From: Hydractinia symbiolongicarpus
Lineage: Eukaryota; Cnidaria; Hydrozoa; Anthoathecata; Hydractiniidae
NCBI RefSeq assembly: GCF_029227915.1
Contig: NC_079887.1
Coordinates: 23,495,650-23,559,649 of the forward strand
Reading direction: 5' to 3'
Length of the DNA: 64,000 bases
Within the stretch, counting starts at the first letter, position 1; every line of letters starts with the position of its first letter. Below the pieces are notes generated by a model. The model made no database searches, had not been told where the DNA came from, and saw nothing but the letters and a program-made list of their open reading frames with translations. The translations under genes were made by a program, and so were the position numbers. Positions 24,887 through 36,200 of the stretch are shown here, piece after piece.

Positions 24887-25479
24887 AGCCTGGTTCAGAC
24901 TGACGTGCGTTGCGCTGGCGACAGTGGAGTACGCATGCGCACTTGTTTAAGTTTCAAAAGTGGCGGCAGAATGCTGCAACCCGTTGACATTGGCACAAGG
25001 ATTTTGTTAAAATTTTTGCGACGTGGACAAAGACGAAGCTGTAATTTTCGTCCTATTATAACGAAGTCACAGAAAAAAATTAAACATAAAGAAAAGGAGA
25101 CTTTTTTTATGTCTTTAAAATACTTATCCTGTTTATCACATAAAACAGGATATTTTCACACAGCCATTTTTGTTTGTTTTCTATTGACATCGTTATACTG
25201 TCCATGTGAAAATGAAAAAAGAAAATCTTCCAACCTTTTAAATTTTTTGCGTCATACTTGCGCACGTTGTGCTCGTGTTCATATTTTAAAATACTGCTGA
25301 AATAGTGCTTCAAGATTGACACAACGACACAAGATATCAAAAGGTTTTGATACTATTGCGCGCTTGCGTCGATTTTGCGCACTCTTGAGGTGCTATTTTC
25401 AAAACTGTTCACACTGTGCGCAACATTGCGCAACCGCAACGCAACCGCAACACATTCACAAGTCAGTCTGAACCAGGCT
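24887..25479. mobile_element. Harbinger-like MITE, 593 bp
   Basis: Inverted ends AGCCTGGTTCAGACTGAC (24887-24904) and GTCAGTCTGAACCAGGCT (25462-25479) are perfect over 18 bp. They are flanked by TTA on both sides (24884-24886 and 25480-25482), the 3-bp TWA target duplication typical of PIF/Harbinger elements. The interior near both ends is rich in GCGCAA/GCAACC. A 131-codon open frame inside has no recognisable domain. Confidence 0.8.
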
Positions 25480-25854
25480 TTACCTTCTCCATGTTGCGTG
25501 AAGCGGAGCGAGTTTGCAATGCTTCCTTGAGAGGAGAAATTTTAGGCAGAAAAAAAAATTGGTAGAAAGTAAATTTGAACCTAGATTTGACAGAGCGCAA
25601 TTTTTTGTCAAAAATGCTACATTTTCTTTTCGTCGAATCTTCCCTTAAGGTATGTATCGTTAGATGCCCCTCTCATGTTTCGTTGGTCCTAATTTGCTGG
25701 TTTTAAAAACCGTCGTGCACCAAATAACTGTGAGCATTGTTCAGAGCAAGCCTGTTTGACAAGTTTGCCTCGTTGTTTGGATGAAAGATGTAGGCGAGTT
25801 TACATTCCAACATGCCGAAAGTTTCAAACAACTAATGAAAAAAGTTCCTGGTCG
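25480..25854 (+). promoter_or_regulatory. upstream region of peptide gene A1
   Basis: From about 25740 (TTTGCCTCGTTGTTTGGATG) to the TATA box the sequence resembles the upstream regions of A2 (about 31500-31580, inverted) and A3 (about 54690-54790). It is therefore part of the duplicated gene module. The left 200 bp hold nothing recognised. Confidence 0.5.
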
Positions 25855-25864
25855 CTATAAATAG
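25855..25864 (+). promoter_or_regulatory. TATA box of A1
   Basis: CTATAAATAG, identical to the A2 box. The upstream ATG at 25870 is so close to the box that it is probably not transcribed. Confidence 0.6.
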
Positions 25865-26034
25865 TTTGTATGCATCGACATACAAGATCTTTTTTAAAAG
25901 GAAAACGGAAGCGAAAAGATCGCTGGAATTATTTGGAAGAGCAAGTCTTTGGTTGCTGTTACACGATTTTTATTGATTGTTCTATTTTTTTGGTTACATA
26001 CACTTACTTAGTACTTGGATATTGCTTCTTTTTG

Positions 26035-26346
26035 ATGAACGATATGCATTTGAGGACGATCATTTTATGCATGTTCGTGTCCCACTGTGTTGGCAACAAG
26101 CTTCCCAAAATATGGCTTACTAAAAACTCAACACCTTCAACGACGACAGCCCATGAAGTTGAATCTTATCGCGCAACTGCAACAGATCATACAGAACCAG
26201 CATCTAACAAAGCCAAGATGGTTCACTGTGACGAACATTGTAAACTTCGACAGAAAATTGCTAAAGAATTTAAGCAGACTACGTCACTTCCTGCATGGCA
26301 TTACGCAACGTTTGATTGGAGAAAGAGAAACAAAAACCGGAACTAA
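26035..26346 (+). CDS. A1: secreted peptide precursor, A branch of the CxxxC/PxWH family
   Basis: 103 codons, intronless. MNDMHLRT followed by a hydrophobic stretch (IILCMFVSHCVG) is a signal peptide. A Thr/Ser-rich spacer then leads to KMVHCDEHCKLRQKIAKEF, TTSLPAWHY and a basic tail (WRKRNKNRN). The mature chain has two cysteines three residues apart, so one tiny disulphide loop is expected. I chose this start because MNDMHLRT is conserved in A1, A2 and A3, whereas the upstream in-frame extension (from 25870) is not conserved and is closed by stops in A3. A polyadenylation signal AATAAA lies at about 26473. The C-terminal module is shared with the B genes. Function unknown; a signalling, antimicrobial or venom peptide are all possible. 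Confidence 0.8.
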   Translation: MNDMHLRTIILCMFVSHCVGNKLPKIWLTKNSTPSTTTAHEVESYRATATDHTEPASNKAKMVHCDEHCKLRQKIAKEFKQTTSLPAWHYATFDWRKRNKNRN

Positions 26347-26889
26347 AAAATTTCTTAGAGGCATGTGAAAATGCTCTCTATTTTTTTTAACAGAACTGCT
26401 GGCTGTTCTTAAAATTTCCTTTTGTTTTTATGTTGAAATATTCTTAGTGCTTTTCTTTATTCTTTGTATGGTAATAAAGCCTTTTTTTATTAAAAAATGT
26501 CTTATCTATAAAACAACAGTAGAGTTGAGTATAGTAGAGAATTTATGCAAGTTTGGCGAAAAACTTAACTTTCTACAATGTGAAAAAATCGCAGAAACTT
26601 TCCTGAATTTTATTACCTTCGTGAATTATATCATCACCCATAGTTCCTCTACTTGAAGTATACTGCACGTTATACTTGGCAAAAAGTAATACATGGAAAC
26701 ACACATGCAAGACACAAAAAAGCACCTGGAAGGAGTGCTACGTTTAAGATAGCTTACTTCATACCTATAAGAAGATTGTATTCTGTTCTTATGTTTTTTA
26801 GAAATCCAGTCTTGATTTGCACTTACCATGTTCTCAAATTTTAAAATTAGACCTGTGTTCTTATAAAATTGTTCTTGGAAGTCATAATG
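26347..26889. repeat. left arm of inverted duplication, 3' flank of A1
   Basis: The flank (for example AGTGCTACGTTTAAGATAGC at about 26734) is repeated inverted at about 30530-31000, the 3' flank of A2. The homology stops at the Tigger-like insertion and resumes beyond it. Confidence 0.7.
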
Positions 26890-26891
26890 TA

Positions 26892-27496
26892 CGGTGGAGT
26901 CACGATATACCGAACCCCCGATATAGCGAACATCTTGACATAACGAACCAAAGATCATCCCCCTTGAATTTAGGCCTAAGAAACTCTTATAAATACTTTC
27001 TGTATAACGAACCCTCGATATAGTGAACATCTTGATATAGCGAACCAACTTTTTCGTTTCCTGAACTCAACCTTGATAGAACAAACTCAAGGCACTAAAT
27101 AAAACAAAAACTCGGCAATATGTTCAAAGCTTTTTGCATCATCGGAAGCGTGTCACAAACAAAACAGTACGTCATCCAAGTCGAAAAGTTTAAATCAGTA
27201 GAGCATGCAGTGGAACAAAAATAAATTTCAACTTTCAGATATCATCTTGTCAATAACATTTTCATCAGGTATATTCTCTTATAGATAATGCTTACGCAAG
27301 AAAACACATGTTAGAACCACTAAGAGGTAATTTGCTAGGTTTATGGAGACATTGCATCGTGTAATGTAAACAAAAATTTACAAATGCTGATTCAGATTGG
27401 TTATGTTTTTGGAATGCATTGTATTATAGTCAGGGTTAAAATTTTCAATTTTTTTATTTGGTTACCATACGTGGTTCGTTATGCAGAGAGTCTGGG
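26892..27496. mobile_element. pogo/Tigger-like MITE, 605 bp, TA target duplication
   Basis: The left end CGGTGGAGTCACGATATACC and the right end (revcomp CCCAGACTCTCTGCATAACG) resemble the CGATATARCGAAC ends of pogo/Tigger elements. TA flanks both ends (26890-26891, 27497-27498). The opposite palindrome arm (about 30475-30530) lacks the insert and so shows a natural empty site. GATATAGCGAAC motifs repeat inside. No transposase. Confidence 0.7.
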
Positions 27497-29039
27497 TATT
27501 AATTTGTTTTTTTGGACCAATTCAATTGTTATTCACTTTTGAGCATTTTTTTTTCTACTTTTGTTTACAACCAATTTCGAAATTTTGAATACTTACAACA
27601 CGTTTGATTATTAAACACCAGTCCTCTTTCAACAAATTTTGTAAGCAACAGTGCGCATGTTCAGTTAAAAGATTGATCCATTGTGTAATCGAAATGGCCA
27701 TCGCGCACTTCCTGTGAAGCAACCTCGATTCCAGAGCACACATGTTTTTACAAAAATTCATAATAAAGAAAACGTTATGGGATGAAGGTTGGTGTTGAGT
27801 TCTGTTTCATAAGCTATACCAAGCTGAACAAAATCCTTAAGAAATATATAAACATATAAAGTTTTTTTCCTACTTAGTGTGGTGTATATAATAAGTGAGA
27901 TATGACATAGTTCTACCGTAAGTATCAATGCGAGAATTTGATATAATGGCAGCCAATTCGAGCTACGATTGTGAACAAATAAATACAGTTTTTTTGAGCC
28001 TTAAATTTTTAATGAGTTAGCGCAATCCGATCGTCCGAAAACAATCATTCGGAATTTCTTAGCAATTTGACAATCGTAAATAGAGTCATGTTTATAAACA
28101 TGACTCTGTTTACTGTTGAACTTGTTATTTTACTAATAAATAAGTAAATAAGCTATGAATAGATTTGAAATTTATAAAATTTACGCAAAAAACTTCACGC
28201 CGCTTGAGATCTGTTTACTTGCATCAATACAAAAACTTATAGAACACCTTAAAGGCAGACTGTCTAGCCGCCAAAAAATATAATCGAATATAATCGGTTG
28301 TTTACCAAGTTTGCCTGTCAGTAAAAATAACAGCGAAAGAAATGAACTTTCTCTGTTTGTATAACGAATAACTACTTCCCACCCAATCGGAGCAGTTGAC
28401 ATGGATCAACCTTGTCAACAGGAGATCTTGTATCTTTTCTAACATCGCAATGGCCTCGTCATTCCGACGTAAGCTTCGAATAAAGTCCGAAAGAACAGGA
28501 AGTATTTTATACTGAAATTTTATGACATAATTATAACATGATTTATAACATAAAACTAAACAATAAATTTGTTAACAATATAGATGAGCAAGGTTAATTT
28601 CCTGAACTGTAAGAAATGATCCACTTTTTATTTGACTTTTGATACAGGATCCATTTGAATTGTCACTTCTGAGTGATCATTATGCTACATTTGGGCCACA
28701 ACAGAGTGATAGCCTCCATTCAACTAAAATTAACTAACATAAAAAAGTGCCAGCAAAAGCATTTAATCTTATTCGCAAAAATTCACAGATGCCTTATCTT
28801 GCTACATCGTTTTTCTCAGAAGCATTCCATACACTAAGAAAAGTTGTCTTTGCCTTAACTTGGTGAAAATCTTTTTCAAAATGGTGAAAATCTTTTCAAA
28901 ATGGCGAAAATCTTTTTCAAAATGGTGAAAATCTTTTTTAAAATGGAGAAAATCTTATTCAAAAAAGAAAAAAATATTTTTCGAAATGGTAACAATGTTT
29001 CCCGAAAAAAGAAAAAATATTTCTCAAAATACATGACCT
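27497..29039. repeat. left palindrome arm, inner part
   Basis: Blocks here recur inverted on the other side: about 27550-27710 with 30330-30475, about 28020-28060 with 30130-30200, about 28140-28330 with 29890-30080. A perfect 26-bp palindrome lies at 28082-28107. Near 28860-28950 a GGTGAAAATCTTTTTCAAAA unit repeats four times. No gene. Confidence 0.6.
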
Positions 29040-29041
29040 TA

Positions 29042-29125
29042 ACCTCGTTTCCAGGGTATTTTATATTCTGTATCGACCACAAGAACATAGCGAAAGGCTA
29101 TGACCGCAAGGCTTGGTAACGAGGT
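29042..29125. mobile_element. short MITE near the palindrome centre
   Basis: Imperfect inverted ends ACCTCGTTTCCAGGG and CTTGGTAACGAGGT. It is related to the element at 7172-7263. Confidence 0.5.
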
Positions 29126-30909
29126 GCAAGACCTCATCTCTTTTAATCTCCAGAAAATACAACTGAATTGGTATTTGGTAGGTGAGTTAATAAGAAATTA
29201 GCTATTTTAGCAAAATTACAGAGTTAGAGACTTACCCCTTTTTACCCAGTGCACACAGCCCCACCCAGGCAAACTATTGTTGGAACTTTTACTTTTACTT
29301 TTGCGCCGCAGATTCAGGACGCTAATCAATCAAAATACAAAGTTTCACAATAAACGACCGCTTTGCTACCTATTGGAAAACAGACTTTAAGTTTAACAGA
29401 AAAACGATTTCTCGCTCCTTTAAACTTCCTAGTAGTTATTACTGGAGAAAGTGTCAATAGGGTTTCAACATGGGCGAATATTCAATTATTTAACCCTAAA
29501 AAAGAATGTGAAAACATGACGGTATACAAATGCTTGGCCGAGTGGAAGTTCTCAGGTGGCTACATTCCCAGAAAATCAATCAAGTAGTTGAATTCTGTCC
29601 ATTTCATTCTCTTTACTTTACTTTTCCCGCTAAAAAAGGGAACTTGAGGGTACCGCCATTATATTCGGCACCAGACCTTAACTCGCCACAGCTCTATTAG
29701 AGAAACTTTTTCACCATTTTTTGGGAAACATGCATTCGAATCAACGGACGTCTACTGTATTTCAAATAATATTCTCACCATATCGAATAACATTTTTACT
29801 ATTTCGAAAAACATTTTCACACAATCTCGAAAAAGATTTTTTGCACCTATCGGCTTCCGTAGAAAACAATGAAAAATATTCTATTTAATTTTATCATTTC
29901 CACCTGGCAGCAAACAACCGATTATATTTGAGGATCGTGTTAGGAGATAGACAGTCCGCGTTTAGGGTTCTATAAGTGTTGTACTGATGCGTGTAAACAA
30001 ACCTCATGCGACGTGAAGTTATTGCGTAAATTTTACAAATTTAAATCTATTTATAACTTATTTATTTATTTATTTATTAGTAAAATAACAAGCTTAACAG
30101 TAAATAGACTATTCATTTTTGTAAACAACTGCGATAGGCAGTCCGAAATTTGTAAAGCATTCCGAATGATTGTTTTCGGACGATCGGACTGCGCTTTCAA
30201 TATCCGTGTTGCCCCAAGAAAAACATTTAAAAAATTTAAGGCAGCTCGAAAACCGTCTTTTCTTCTTGTAGGTCGATAATATTGAACCATAGGGTTTACC
30301 AGGAAGTGTGTTTTTTCAATTCGATTACACAACAGATCAATCTTTTAACTGAGCATGCGCACTGTTGCTTGCAAAATTAGTTGAAGGAAGACTGGTATTT
30401 AATAATCAAACGTGTTGTAAGTATTCAAATTTTGAATTTTTTTTCAAAGCAGACGTAAATATAAAATTAAAAAAATGCTCAAAGTGAATAACAAATAAAT
30501 TGCTAAAAATATTCATACCGTGTTATATATAGGAACAATTTTACAGGAGCACGAGCCTAATTTTCAAACTCGAGAACATGGTAAGAACAAACCCAGATTA
30601 AATTTCTAATAAATATAAGAACAAAACACAATTTTCTTATAGATATATACTAAGCTATCTTAAACGTAGCACTCTTTCCCGGTGCTTATTTTTTGTGTCT
30701 TGCAGAAGATGTGTGTTTTCCGTGTATGACATTTCGTCGAATTTTTCCTGAAACGTGCATACACTTTAAGTGCAGAAACTTTTGGTTGTTAAACTTTTCG
30801 CGAATTCGACCAAAATTAGTGAAATTCGGCAAAATTTCTTTCCTCCAAGGCTTCTACGCTTGAATTATTCTACTGTTTTTAAAGAATAGACATTTTTAAG
30901 GAAAAGAGC
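29126..30909. repeat. palindrome centre and right arm
   Basis: The arm begins in earnest after about 29700 (TTTTTCACCATTTTTTGGG, the inverse of the repeat at 28.9 kb) and continues to A2. The central segment, about 29130-29690, has no clear mirror partner and includes a 74-codon frame (29363-29587) with no recognised similarity. Confidence 0.55.
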
Positions 30910-31027
30910 TTTATTGTCATCGAAGGAATAAAGAAAAAAAAAATTTACACTAGAAATAAAAGTAAATTTAAGAACATCCAACAGTTCTGTTAAAAAAAAG
31001 AAAGAGCATCTTTCTCTAATAACGCTT

Positions 31028-31339
31028 TTAGTTCCGCTTCCTGTTTCTTCTTCTGAAATCCAATGTTGCGTAATGCCATGCAGGAAGTGGTGTAGTTTTC
31101 CTAAATTCTTTAGCAATTTTCTGTCGAAGTTTACAATGTTCGTCACAGTGAACCATCTTGGCTTTGTTAGCTGCTGGTTCTGTGTGATCTGTTGCTACTG
31201 AACGAGGAGATTCAACTTCATGGGCTGTCGTCGTTAAAGGTGTTGAATTTTTTGTAAGCCACCTTGTGGAAAGCTTGCTGCCAACACAGAGACACACAAA
31301 CATGCATAAAATCATCGTCCTCAAATGCATATCGTTCAT
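31028..31339 (-). CDS. A2: secreted peptide precursor, A branch
   Basis: 103 codons, intronless, convergent with A1. Signal peptide MNDMHLRTMILCMFVCLCVG, then KMVHCDEHCKLRQKIAKEF, TTPLPAWHY and a basic tail (FRRRNRKRN). It is very close to A1; the coding stretch around KAKMVHCDEHCKLRQK is nearly identical at nucleotide level, which fits strong constraint or gene conversion between palindrome arms. An upstream ATG at 31435 is in frame and could be transcribed, but its extension is not conserved in A3. A polyadenylation signal (TTTATT on the plus strand) lies at about 30910. B5psi lies upstream on the same strand, in the same B-then-A order as at 51.8-55.2 and 57.9-56.7 kb. Confidence 0.8.
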   Translation of the reverse strand: MNDMHLRTMILCMFVCLCVGSKLSTRWLTKNSTPLTTTAHEVESPRSVATDHTEPAANKAKMVHCDEHCKLRQKIAKEFRKTTPLPAWHYATLDFRRRNRKRN

Positions 31340-31483
31340 CAAAAAGAAGCTTTTTTCAAGTACTAACATAGTGTATGTAACTAAGGATAGAGCAGTAAAT
31401 AAAAATCGTGTTTTAGTAACCACAACTTGAAACAACTTTTCTGCTTCAGTATTTTTTCTTGAACAGATTTATATGCGTACTTT

Positions 31484-31493
31484 CTATTTATAG
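31484..31493 (-). promoter_or_regulatory. TATA box of A2
   Basis: CTATAAATAG on the minus strand, the same as in A1, about 145 bp upstream of the chosen ATG. Confidence 0.55.
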
Positions 31494-31904
31494 GCCACAA
31501 TTTTTTTCTTCAGTTGTTTGTAACATTCGGTATATTGGAATGTAAACCGTCTATCTGCATCTGTCATACAGACAACGAGCCTTGTTCATGATACTCCGAA
31601 AAAGAAAAAGAAATTCATCTTCGTCATCTTCTATTACAATATATTGATGAAATAAATTAATGATAAATTTTCATTTCCTACGAGTATCAGTTCCTGTTTT
31701 TTTTTAGAATACATATTTTAGACTACATATTATGTTTTTTGTATAATAACATTGCTAGTCTAAAAATTTACAACAACGTGAAAACTAGATCAGAAAAGGG
31801 GAACATGAACGTATGTTGCAAGATAATCGGAAAAACGGGCTAATTAAATTTTGGAGAAGTTTCAGAAAGAGTTTTTCTCTAAATATCAAACGTCGCAGTT
31901 CTTA

Positions 31905-32240
31905 ATAGAGAGTCTATATCATACCAAAAGATCTTTTTTTTAGTTTTTTTAGTTGCTTCCTCAATTCTAAACAAATTTGACATTTATCGTTACAGCCTCT
32001 TGAAGATTTTTTTGCTTCTCCTTTTCTGTATTTTTTCTTTTGCATCTTGCCATTGGGGTACGTCTTTCTCATTCCTTATAAAGATTCTTCCGAACTTTGA
32101 ATTGACTTTATTAACATTTCAGCAATTAAACGCAAATTTCTGGACGATTTACTTCGATGGTTTGTTGAACCGGATGTTGAAATTTTAAAATGCATGAAAA
32201 ATCAGACGGGCACAAGGATAATAATGGCTGACGGTTTTTG
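31905..32240 (-). pseudogene. B5psi: decayed B-branch peptide gene
   Basis: The minus strand reads through recognisable B-branch pieces in several frames: CATTATTATCCTTGTGCCCG (signal region), RNLRLIAEMLIKSI, GCNDKCQICLELRKQL, and a final FWYDID in place of the usual SWHDID. A stop directly follows EESL, and at least two frameshifts separate the blocks, so it cannot make a full precursor. The 3' flank (about 31740-31900) matches that of B3 (about 57080-57240). Confidence 0.8.
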
Positions 32241-32409
32241 CTACAATGTGGTAACATCAGGTTGTACACTTTTTTAAAATAGTGTGTGCGATTTGCTCGA
32301 TTTTTGACATACTGTATACCTGTACTAAAACGCTTCACCAAGCTTTCAACGCCAGGTCACACAGTTACAAGTGCCTCACCCGGCGTTTCGACGCGGTTCC
32401 TCCGGCTAG
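32241..32409. other. spacer
   Basis: Short spacer ending in CTAG next to the Helitron-like array. Nothing else recognised. Confidence 0.3.
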
Positions 32410-32757
32410 TCTGTTTAATAATAACCGTCGTCTATCTATCTCTGCGCAAAATTGTATCAGAAGTACCAAGACACAAGAAAAACGGCAAATAACGGACAGA
32501 TGACCCCGTGGATTATTCCACAGGCCACGCCTGCCTGTCTTTGCGTCAGACTGCACCGCAAGTAGCGAAACACGAAATGTGGTAAATAAAGTACAGGCGA
32601 CTCCCTCGATTTATCCACAGAACATTGACTAGCCTCCTTAAGGTTAGCCGTCGTCTGTGTGTCTTTGTGCAAGATGATACTGGAAGTAGCGAGATACATG
32701 AAATGTGGTGAATAAGGAAGGTCAGCCCTGTGAATTTATTCACGGAAAACCGACTAG
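32410..32757 (+). mobile_element. tandem array of Helitron-like repeats
   Basis: Three degenerate head-to-tail units. Each has GYCGTCTRTCT at the left and a hairpin-like CCGTGGATTATTCCACAGG, CGATTTATCCACAG or GTGAATTTATTCAC at the right. The last two end GACTAG|CC and GACTAG|TC. The array starts TCTGTTTAATAATAACC directly after a CTAG. Confidence 0.6.
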
Positions 32758-33247
32758 TCTATATTATAAAACCCGAATTTCCGCGTGCGAGTCAATTTTT
32801 TTCTTTTCACCTAAGCACTTTGACGAGCCTGGAGTTTTAAATATCAAATATTTTTTTCAACTTTTCCTTATTTGACACTTTCATTTACAGGTTTTTTTAT
32901 GTTTGCCTATGATTTTGACATATGTGCACTACATTTGAAGTATCTATATGTATTTTTCCGCCATATGTATAAATTTCTTAATGTTGCAGATATTCTGAAA
33001 TTGAAAAGTTTCTCAAAAGAGTAATATAATAAGCCGCAGTTTTTTTTATAGATTGTCGTCTTATAAAAACACGTAGTTACAAATATATGCTATCGGAACT
33101 ATCGGATAAAGCGCATACAAATTATAAATGTTAAAAATTATTGTCTTCTCACTCAGCTCTGCATACATGACTGCGTCCTATATCATACGAGACAATATTT
33201 CCATGCATTTCACTCATTTAAATCACGCGTCGAAGCACAAACCAACT
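32758..33247. other. spacer, 3' of the beta-helix gene
   Basis: Begins TCTATATTATAAAACCCG, another Helitron-like 5' end without a recognised 3' end. No gene. Confidence 0.35.
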
Positions 33248-36200
33248 TTATAAACATCGTTTTGCCTTACACGCAATGTTTTTGCACATTTTCCAAACAA
33301 GAAACAACACAAAGCCAGTAACAGGTGTACTAAAAAACTCCATAACATTTAAAACGGCTGATATTAAAATAATGTTTTCTTGGTTTTTATAGCTGTACAT
33401 GTATAAAAACGCACGAAATTGGTTAGCTCCAACAAGAAAACAAAGGCTGACTAAAGATGTCGTTTCCAACCAGTTGATGAATTTCGATTTATATGGTTTT
33501 ACACGCAAATGAACTACCAGTAGTAACAGCATGATTGGAAGTATGAAACACAATCGTTGCATTGGGTCGATAAAAAATGTGGCAAACACGGCAATAACGA
33601 GTCTCTGGTACAATCTCCATGTATCCCAAAATAAACATGTTTCATCATTTCTGTATTGACGAAACGGCTCTTGAAACATATTGCGAATGTATTTATTCAA
33701 TATTGTGTCGCTTTTTACGTTTTGACGTCGACAACACTTTCCCAAAAACCAATATCTAATAGTTAGCGGTGGCATGAACACGCAGTAGAAGAATTGCATG
33801 GCAGTGATTTTGTGATTTTCAAAGAGTCGAACACTTACACACAAGCTTAATGGGAATGGCAAAATCCATAAAACGAAAAACGCGATATTAATTATTTGCC
33901 ACCGAGTGTAACATGTGATTTCTCCATTTACATGAAGAATATATTCTCCGTTTACATTTCTGCAATTAATAAATTGCAAAGAAAATTTGGCCCAAATTGT
34001 GTAACCAAGAATGACAACTTGTAAACAGCAAATGGATGCACGAAGTAGAAATCTGCGGTATCTCCAGTAATATGTCCTGTTTCTTCGCATAACGCGAAAC
34101 AATGCTGCAATCAAAAATAATATAAAGGCTGAAAGAAGCATACAACAAAGAAACAAAAATTCTTTTATGATGATTTTTTCGACAACTGTCATTCCCTTTT
34201 TCGGGCAAAATTTGACAAAATCTGTTGGTATGTTAAGGTTGAATATTTCAAGTGCCAATGTGTTTAGAAAGTTGGATGTTTCATCAGTTTGTACATCTGC
34301 TTTGACATGAATTAATGATTTGATCTGATAAAAGGCAACTAACACTTTTAATATGCCGGATATTCTGCTGTTCTCTTTATAGTATTTATGATTCGATGAC
34401 GTCACTTCGTCTATTGGCGGTGACCCGTATATAACAACAAAACCTTCATTATCAATCAAGGTGTGTTCATTATTATTAATAGAACTATTCCCGGGCTTGT
34501 TTAATAAGTTGAAGTCACTTTTCTCCTTTTGCTTTGAATGATTTGCTACCTTTAAAACCTTTCTTAAAGCTAGCGCAAAAAAGTATTTTGAAAAGAAACT
34601 TATATCTTTTAAGTATGCTAATAGCAGTGCATATGTCAATCCAAAGATTAGAAATACCATCCAAAATGCTCCATGACTGGCACACGAATTCGTAGTAATA
34701 CATTGGTTATCGAAATAGTTGACCTGATACCCTGTTTTGCATTCTCCACAGAGTTTTCCAGTTCTATGTCTAGCGCAACTTTCAATAGATGTGCATTTTA
34801 TATCCTTTTGAGAACAGCAATATTGTTCTGGACAAGGAATAAACTTTGGATGGTTGTGATTTACGTACCCCCAAAATCGGTCTTCACTTTTGATAGGACC
34901 ATCGCAATTCCCACCAGGAGGACACGGGAAGCATTGAATTTGTTTGTTTACGTGCTTAATTATATTACCTGGCAAAATTCGAAATTTACGGGTTGAAGGT
35001 TGGAGTCTATATGTGCTTCTAGGACAAAGTTGACAAGACAATACATAAAGAGATACGTCTTGTTGGAAAGTACTTCCTTCTACTCTCTCGTAGCTTGAAT
35101 AAGATGCATTGTAGTACATCGGACATGTATAGTCCAAGGATATATTAGTTTGCTTTGGAAGTGTAAGGTAAATGGGTGGAATACTGTCTTTGACGCCAGA
35201 TAATGTTATGTTGACATTGTACATCTTCACATTGTTCATATGCGACAAGTGAACATCAAGGGCAGGAGGAACAGCATATGATCTTTTTCCAACTGCTTTT
35301 ATAGCGACATTGTTCATGTTTAACCAAAATGATCGATAAATTTTAACCAATAAGCGCAGATCAGTTGCAGTGTCCAGAGCAACATTTTTATCAAAATTAA
35401 CGTTATTTATTGTGACATTACAGTTTAGACAATACATACCCCCAATGGCATCTGCGATATTCTCTCTAATTACTGATGAATATACAAGAAGTTGTGAATT
35501 GACAGCATTAATACCACCACCTGTTCCTGCCTTGTTAAATTTAATAGTTGTGTTTACTACAGACAAATTGCTGCTTCTCCCAATTCGAATACCTCCTCCA
35601 TATCTCGCGTTATTGTTAGTTACATTTGTGTTTACTAAAGACACAATACTTCCGTAAACTTCAATACCTCCTCCATCTGTCGCGACATTGTTAGTTACAT
35701 TTGTGTTTACTAAAGACACAATACTTCCGTAAACTTCAATGCCTCCTCCCTCTGTCGCGACATTGTTAGTTACATTTGTGTTTATTAAAGACACTTTGCT
35801 GCTGCTGTCAATTCGAATACCTCCTCCATATATTGCGGTACTGTTGGTTACATTTTTGTTTACTAAAAACACTTTGCTACTGCTGCTGCTGCTTCTGCCG
35901 CTGTTGTCAACTCGAATACCTCCTCCTCCATTTTCCGCGATATTGTTAGTTACACTTGTGTTTACTAAAGACACTTTGCTGCGGTCAATTCGAATGCCTC
36001 CTCCATATATCGCGGTGTTGTTATTTACATTTGTGTTTACTAAAGACATACCACAGTTTGAAACTTGAATACCTCCTCCATCTGTCGCGATATTGTTAGT
36101 TACGTTTGTGTTTACTAAAGACACTTCGCTTCTGTTGTCAATTCGAATACCTCCTCCATATACCGCGGTATTGTTAGTTACACTTGTGTTTACTGAAGAC

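Noticed and set aside
24905-25300. 131-codon open frame
   Set aside because: It lies entirely inside a Harbinger-like MITE and has no domain or start context.
25870-26034. N-terminal extension of A1 from an upstream ATG
   Set aside because: The ATG is six bases after the TATA box, the extension is not conserved in A3, and a signal peptide starts cleanly at MNDMHLRT.
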